The notes below the pieces were generated by a model that saw only the letters and a program-made list of their open reading frames with translations, was not told the origin of the DNA and ran no database searches. From positions 2,584,012-2,648,011 of the forward strand of contig NZ_CP046103.1 in NCBI RefSeq assembly GCF_009707325.1: a stretch of DNA of 64,000 nucleotides. The letters run 5' to 3'. A program made the translations under genes and the position numbers. Within the stretch, counting starts at the first letter, position 1, and each line of letters opens with the position of its first letter. Positions 61,763 to 64,000 of this stretch are shown one piece after another. This stretch comes from Pseudomonas sp. IB20 (GTDB taxonomy: Bacteria > Pseudomonadota > Gammaproteobacteria > Pseudomonadales > Pseudomonadaceae).

Positions 61763-62677
61763 CTACAAATCAAACCGATCCACCGCCCGCCGCCGCTCAT
61801 TGTCGTCGCGCACGTCATAACTGGCAGTGGTCTGGATATTGGTGTGGTGCGCCAGTTTCTGCGCAATCGACAGGTCATGTTCTTCAATCACCCGAGTGAT
61901 GAAGGACCGCCGAAAGTCATGCGGCATGATCTTCACGCCTACCTGTTCGCCGCGCTGGCGGGCGATGTAGTAAATCGCGTGCTTGGTGATGCGTTCACGG
62001 GTGATATGGCTGCCACGGCGAACGCGGTTGAACAGGAACGTATCGTCCTGCTCGCCGTCCTTGAGCTGTTCGCGACGAAACTCCAGCCACGCCGTGAGCT
62101 TTTCAAAGGCCCAAGCCGGCGCATACTTGATCAGCTCCTTATTGCCCTTGCCGGTCACGCGCAAACTGCGCTCTTGGAAGTCGACCTGCGCCAGGTCAAG
62201 GTTTACCGACTCCGACTTGCGCATACCCGACCCATACAGAATGCCGATGACCGCCGCATCACGCAGGCCCTGCGGGCGCGGGTCGGCGGCGCAGACTTCC
62301 ATCATTTCGCGGATCAGCGTGCGGCGCAGGTTACGGCCCTGCCCCAGGCGTGTACCGGGCGCGGCCTTGACCGAGCGCATCTTGAGCAAGTGGTCCTGGC
62401 TGATCAGGCTCATGCGCCAGGCTTCGTTCATCACCCCACGCACCGCATTCACATACAGCGATGAAGTGTTCGGCGCATAACCGTCCTCGCGCAAGGCGGC
62501 GACCAAGGCAATCACGTGTTCGGGCTGGAGCAAATGCCAGTCGATCTCTTCGAGGTTGATGTCTTCGAAGCCCAGGCGGTCGGCAGCGTCTTGCAGCACG
62601 TAGCGCATGGTCAGCTGGCTGGAGGGCGCCAGGCGGGTGAGGTAGAGGGTCAGCGGGTTACGGATAGACTCAGTCAA
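61763..62677 (-). CDS. Tyrosine-type site-specific recombinase
   Basis: A 304-residue integrase/XerC-like protein. The N-terminal SAM-like domain includes YAPNTSSLYVNAVRGVMNEAWRM. The catalytic domain has Arg in LYGSGMRKSESVNL, Lys in GKGNKELI, the box II HDFRRSFITR, the later His in AQKLAHHTNIQTT and the nucleophile Tyr in ASYDVRD. All catalytic residues are present, so it should be active. No phage, transposon or attachment-site genes are beside it; it may be the relic of an integrated element or a chromosomal lone recombinase. Confidence 0.9.
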   Translation of the reverse strand: MTESIRNPLTLYLTRLAPSSQLTMRYVLQDAADRLGFEDINLEEIDWHLLQPEHVIALVAALREDGYAPNTSSLYVNAVRGVMNEAWRMSLISQDHLLKMRSVKAAPGTRLGQGRNLRRTLIREMMEVCAADPRPQGLRDAAVIGILYGSGMRKSESVNLDLAQVDFQERSLRVTGKGNKELIKYAPAWAFEKLTAWLEFRREQLKDGEQDDTFLFNRVRRGSHITRERITKHAIYYIARQRGEQVGVKIMPHDFRRSFITRVIEEHDLSIAQKLAHHTNIQTTASYDVRDDNERRRAVDRFDL

Positions 62678-62785
62678 AGTAGATCAGCCTTTGGATTAAA
62701 TACCTCAAGCAAGCTGTTGTTTAATCGAAGTATTTAGTGAATTGGCGAGGGCCAAGTCTAACGCAGTAGCGGCCCTCACACAAAA

Positions 62786-63604
62786 TCACGGAGCCGACTC
62801 GTCATCCTCGGTCGGGTCCTCGGGCTGCGGCTGGGTCTGGGACTGGCTCCACTCGGTGTCTTGCTTGTGCATCAGCGCAAACCAATGCTGGCGCATAAAC
62901 GCCAGGTAGCTGTCCGGCGCCTTGGCAAAGTCCTTTTCATCGCCATAGCAGCCTGGCAACGGCAACTCAGTGCCCTGCTCCTTGTACTGGCTGACCAGCG
63001 CCTGTTGCGCCGCAACGCTGCAATCCTTTGGCAGCGGCATGCCACGCAACGCACCGGCCTCCTCATCCCACCAGCTCGCGCCGATGCGATCGACACCGCG
63101 CAGGCGGTACTTCTGGGACTTGCCCACGTGCATGATCAACTTGAATTCGTTGGGGCTGACATCGCTGGTGCAGGTGCGCGAATAGCCCACGGTGGCCTGG
63201 GTGATGCCATCGCCGGCAAGGTCGGTAACCTTGGTCGCCGCCATGTCAAAGCGCAGTGCCGCATCGAATTGGCAATGCTGCACATCGTCATAGAGCATCC
63301 ACACCCGCTTGGGATGATCGCCGCCCAGCAAATACTGGGCCGCGTAGACAAATGACGACTGGGTGCCGTCATCGTCACGCTCGCTGACCTGTTCGGCGAG
63401 TACCAGCAGATTCTTGCCTTGGTGGTCGTCCCAGCTGTAGGCCGCGACTTGTTTACCGCGCACTTCAACGCCTTCCGGCACCTGCTCGACCGTGGTGAGC
63501 GCCACCCCATCATCCGCGCGAACGGTCGTGACACAGGCCACAGCCATCCACAATCCCATCAACGCCGGCCGCAACTGGCCGCGTAAAAGCTGCACGCTAT
63601 TCAT
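62786..63604 (-). CDS. Conserved secreted protein of unknown function
   Basis: A 272-residue protein with a signal peptide (about 1-30, ...LWMAVACVTTVRADD). The mature part has YSWDDHQGKNLLVLAEQVSERDDDGTQSSFVYAAQYLLGG, a DMAATKVTDLAGDGITQATVGYSRTCTSDVSPNEFKLIMHVGKSQKYRLRG segment resembling integrin-like or secreted VCBS-type loops, and an acidic Pro/Gln/Glu-rich tail. It contains four or so cysteines that may pair. I do not recognise a family. It is a single-gene unit between the recombinase and the right edge. Confidence 0.75.
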   Translation of the reverse strand: MNSVQLLRGQLRPALMGLWMAVACVTTVRADDGVALTTVEQVPEGVEVRGKQVAAYSWDDHQGKNLLVLAEQVSERDDDGTQSSFVYAAQYLLGGDHPKRVWMLYDDVQHCQFDAALRFDMAATKVTDLAGDGITQATVGYSRTCTSDVSPNEFKLIMHVGKSQKYRLRGVDRIGASWWDEEAGALRGMPLPKDCSVAAQQALVSQYKEQGTELPLPGCYGDEKDFAKAPDSYLAFMRQHWFALMHKQDTEWSQSQTQPQPEDPTEDDESAP

Positions 63605-64000
63605 CCGAGTACCCTGGCAAGAGATGGCTTACTTTACCGGCACTTGAGGGCCAATGCAGAGAAGATTGTTGAATAAGACCAAGGACCGACGGCACCGCCG
63701 AAAAAACCATCGAAACTTACCCGTCAATGGCGGCCAAGGCGGCTTTGCGGTTTAGCTGAACCCTAGCTGTCTACCTGTCAAATAAACGAGTTTTTCATCC
63801 GCCTTTCATATTCGTTCAACAATTTTGCGCTTAATCTTGGCCGCAGGACTTGAGAACAAGCCGCGCGTTCTATGACTAACGTGTTGATTCGGCTTTATCT
63901 TTCACAAATTTGGTCTTTACTCTGCTAGCCCATGGAAGAAAACATTGCCCTTCCCAGGAATGTCGAATGAACACTGCATACCCACGCTACGTTTAATCAG
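63605..64000. other. Right-edge intergenic region
   Basis: No full gene is supported in these 396 bases. Two tiny plus-strand frames overlap by ATGA (63932-63970, 12 codons, and 63967-63996, 9 codons), but neither has a clear ribosome-binding site. The sequence is AT-richer than the neighbours and probably holds the promoter region of a gene outside the window. Confidence 0.45.

Overview
The window looks like a Pseudomonas chromosome, most likely the P. fluorescens/P. putida lineage. It is GC-rich and has dense operons with ATGA start/stop overlaps. Typical Pseudomonas content includes a short-LOV photoreceptor, a NodT/RND tripartite pump, a PA4872-type oxaloacetate decarboxylase and a Bcr/CflA exporter. 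No rRNA, tRNA or CRISPR array was seen.

Layout. 1-5 kb: housekeeping genes (partial Lrp regulator, EamA exporter, U32-family RlhA, RidA, oxaloacetate decarboxylase) plus a 3' scrap of a beta-ketoacyl synthase gene. 5-11 kb: a tripartite RND efflux operon in the order outer-membrane factor, adaptor, pump. 11-13.3 kb: a bicupin gene and a LysR gene, flanked by the two halves of a 101-bp element that is intact at the 3' end of the RND gene. 13.3-39.4 kb: a large type VI secretion (T6SS) locus on the minus strand (tssA-B-C-E-F-G-H, vgrG fusion, pentapeptide protein, DUF3540, PAAR-like, tssJ-K-L-M, then a hybrid sensor kinase, a NarL-type regulator and hcp). tssA and tssM each carry a frameshift.

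39.5-42.5 kb: a probable light-responsive operon (DUF393, folE, SDR, short LOV) with a perfect 149-bp tandem duplication across the SDR/LOV junction. 42.6-45.8 kb: periplasmic 5-hydroxyisourate hydrolase and a GlcG/HbpS protein, divergent from an HprRS-like two-component system with a recognisable HprR-like box between them. 45.8-47.9 kb: a decay zone with a broken thymidylate-kinase-like gene, another remnant and an IS1182-type transposase remnant.

48-54.9 kb: a VIT1-type transporter, then an extracytoplasmic flavin electron-transfer cluster (ApbE flavin transferase, PepSY/flavodoxin/FNR membrane reductase, DUF2271 protein with an apparent flavinylation motif, PepSY protein) with a divergent two-component system. 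55-60 kb: a deoxyribose catabolic locus (deoC, DeoR-type regulator, deoX-, deoP- and deoK-like genes) with matching 16-bp palindromes before both transcription units. 60.3-64 kb: Bcr/CflA exporter, a lone tyrosine recombinase, a conserved secreted protein, and a gene-poor right edge.

The accessory block from about 11 to 48 kb has been rearranged repeatedly: split repeats, kinase 3' fragments at both ends, gene scraps, an IS remnant and a recent tandem duplication.
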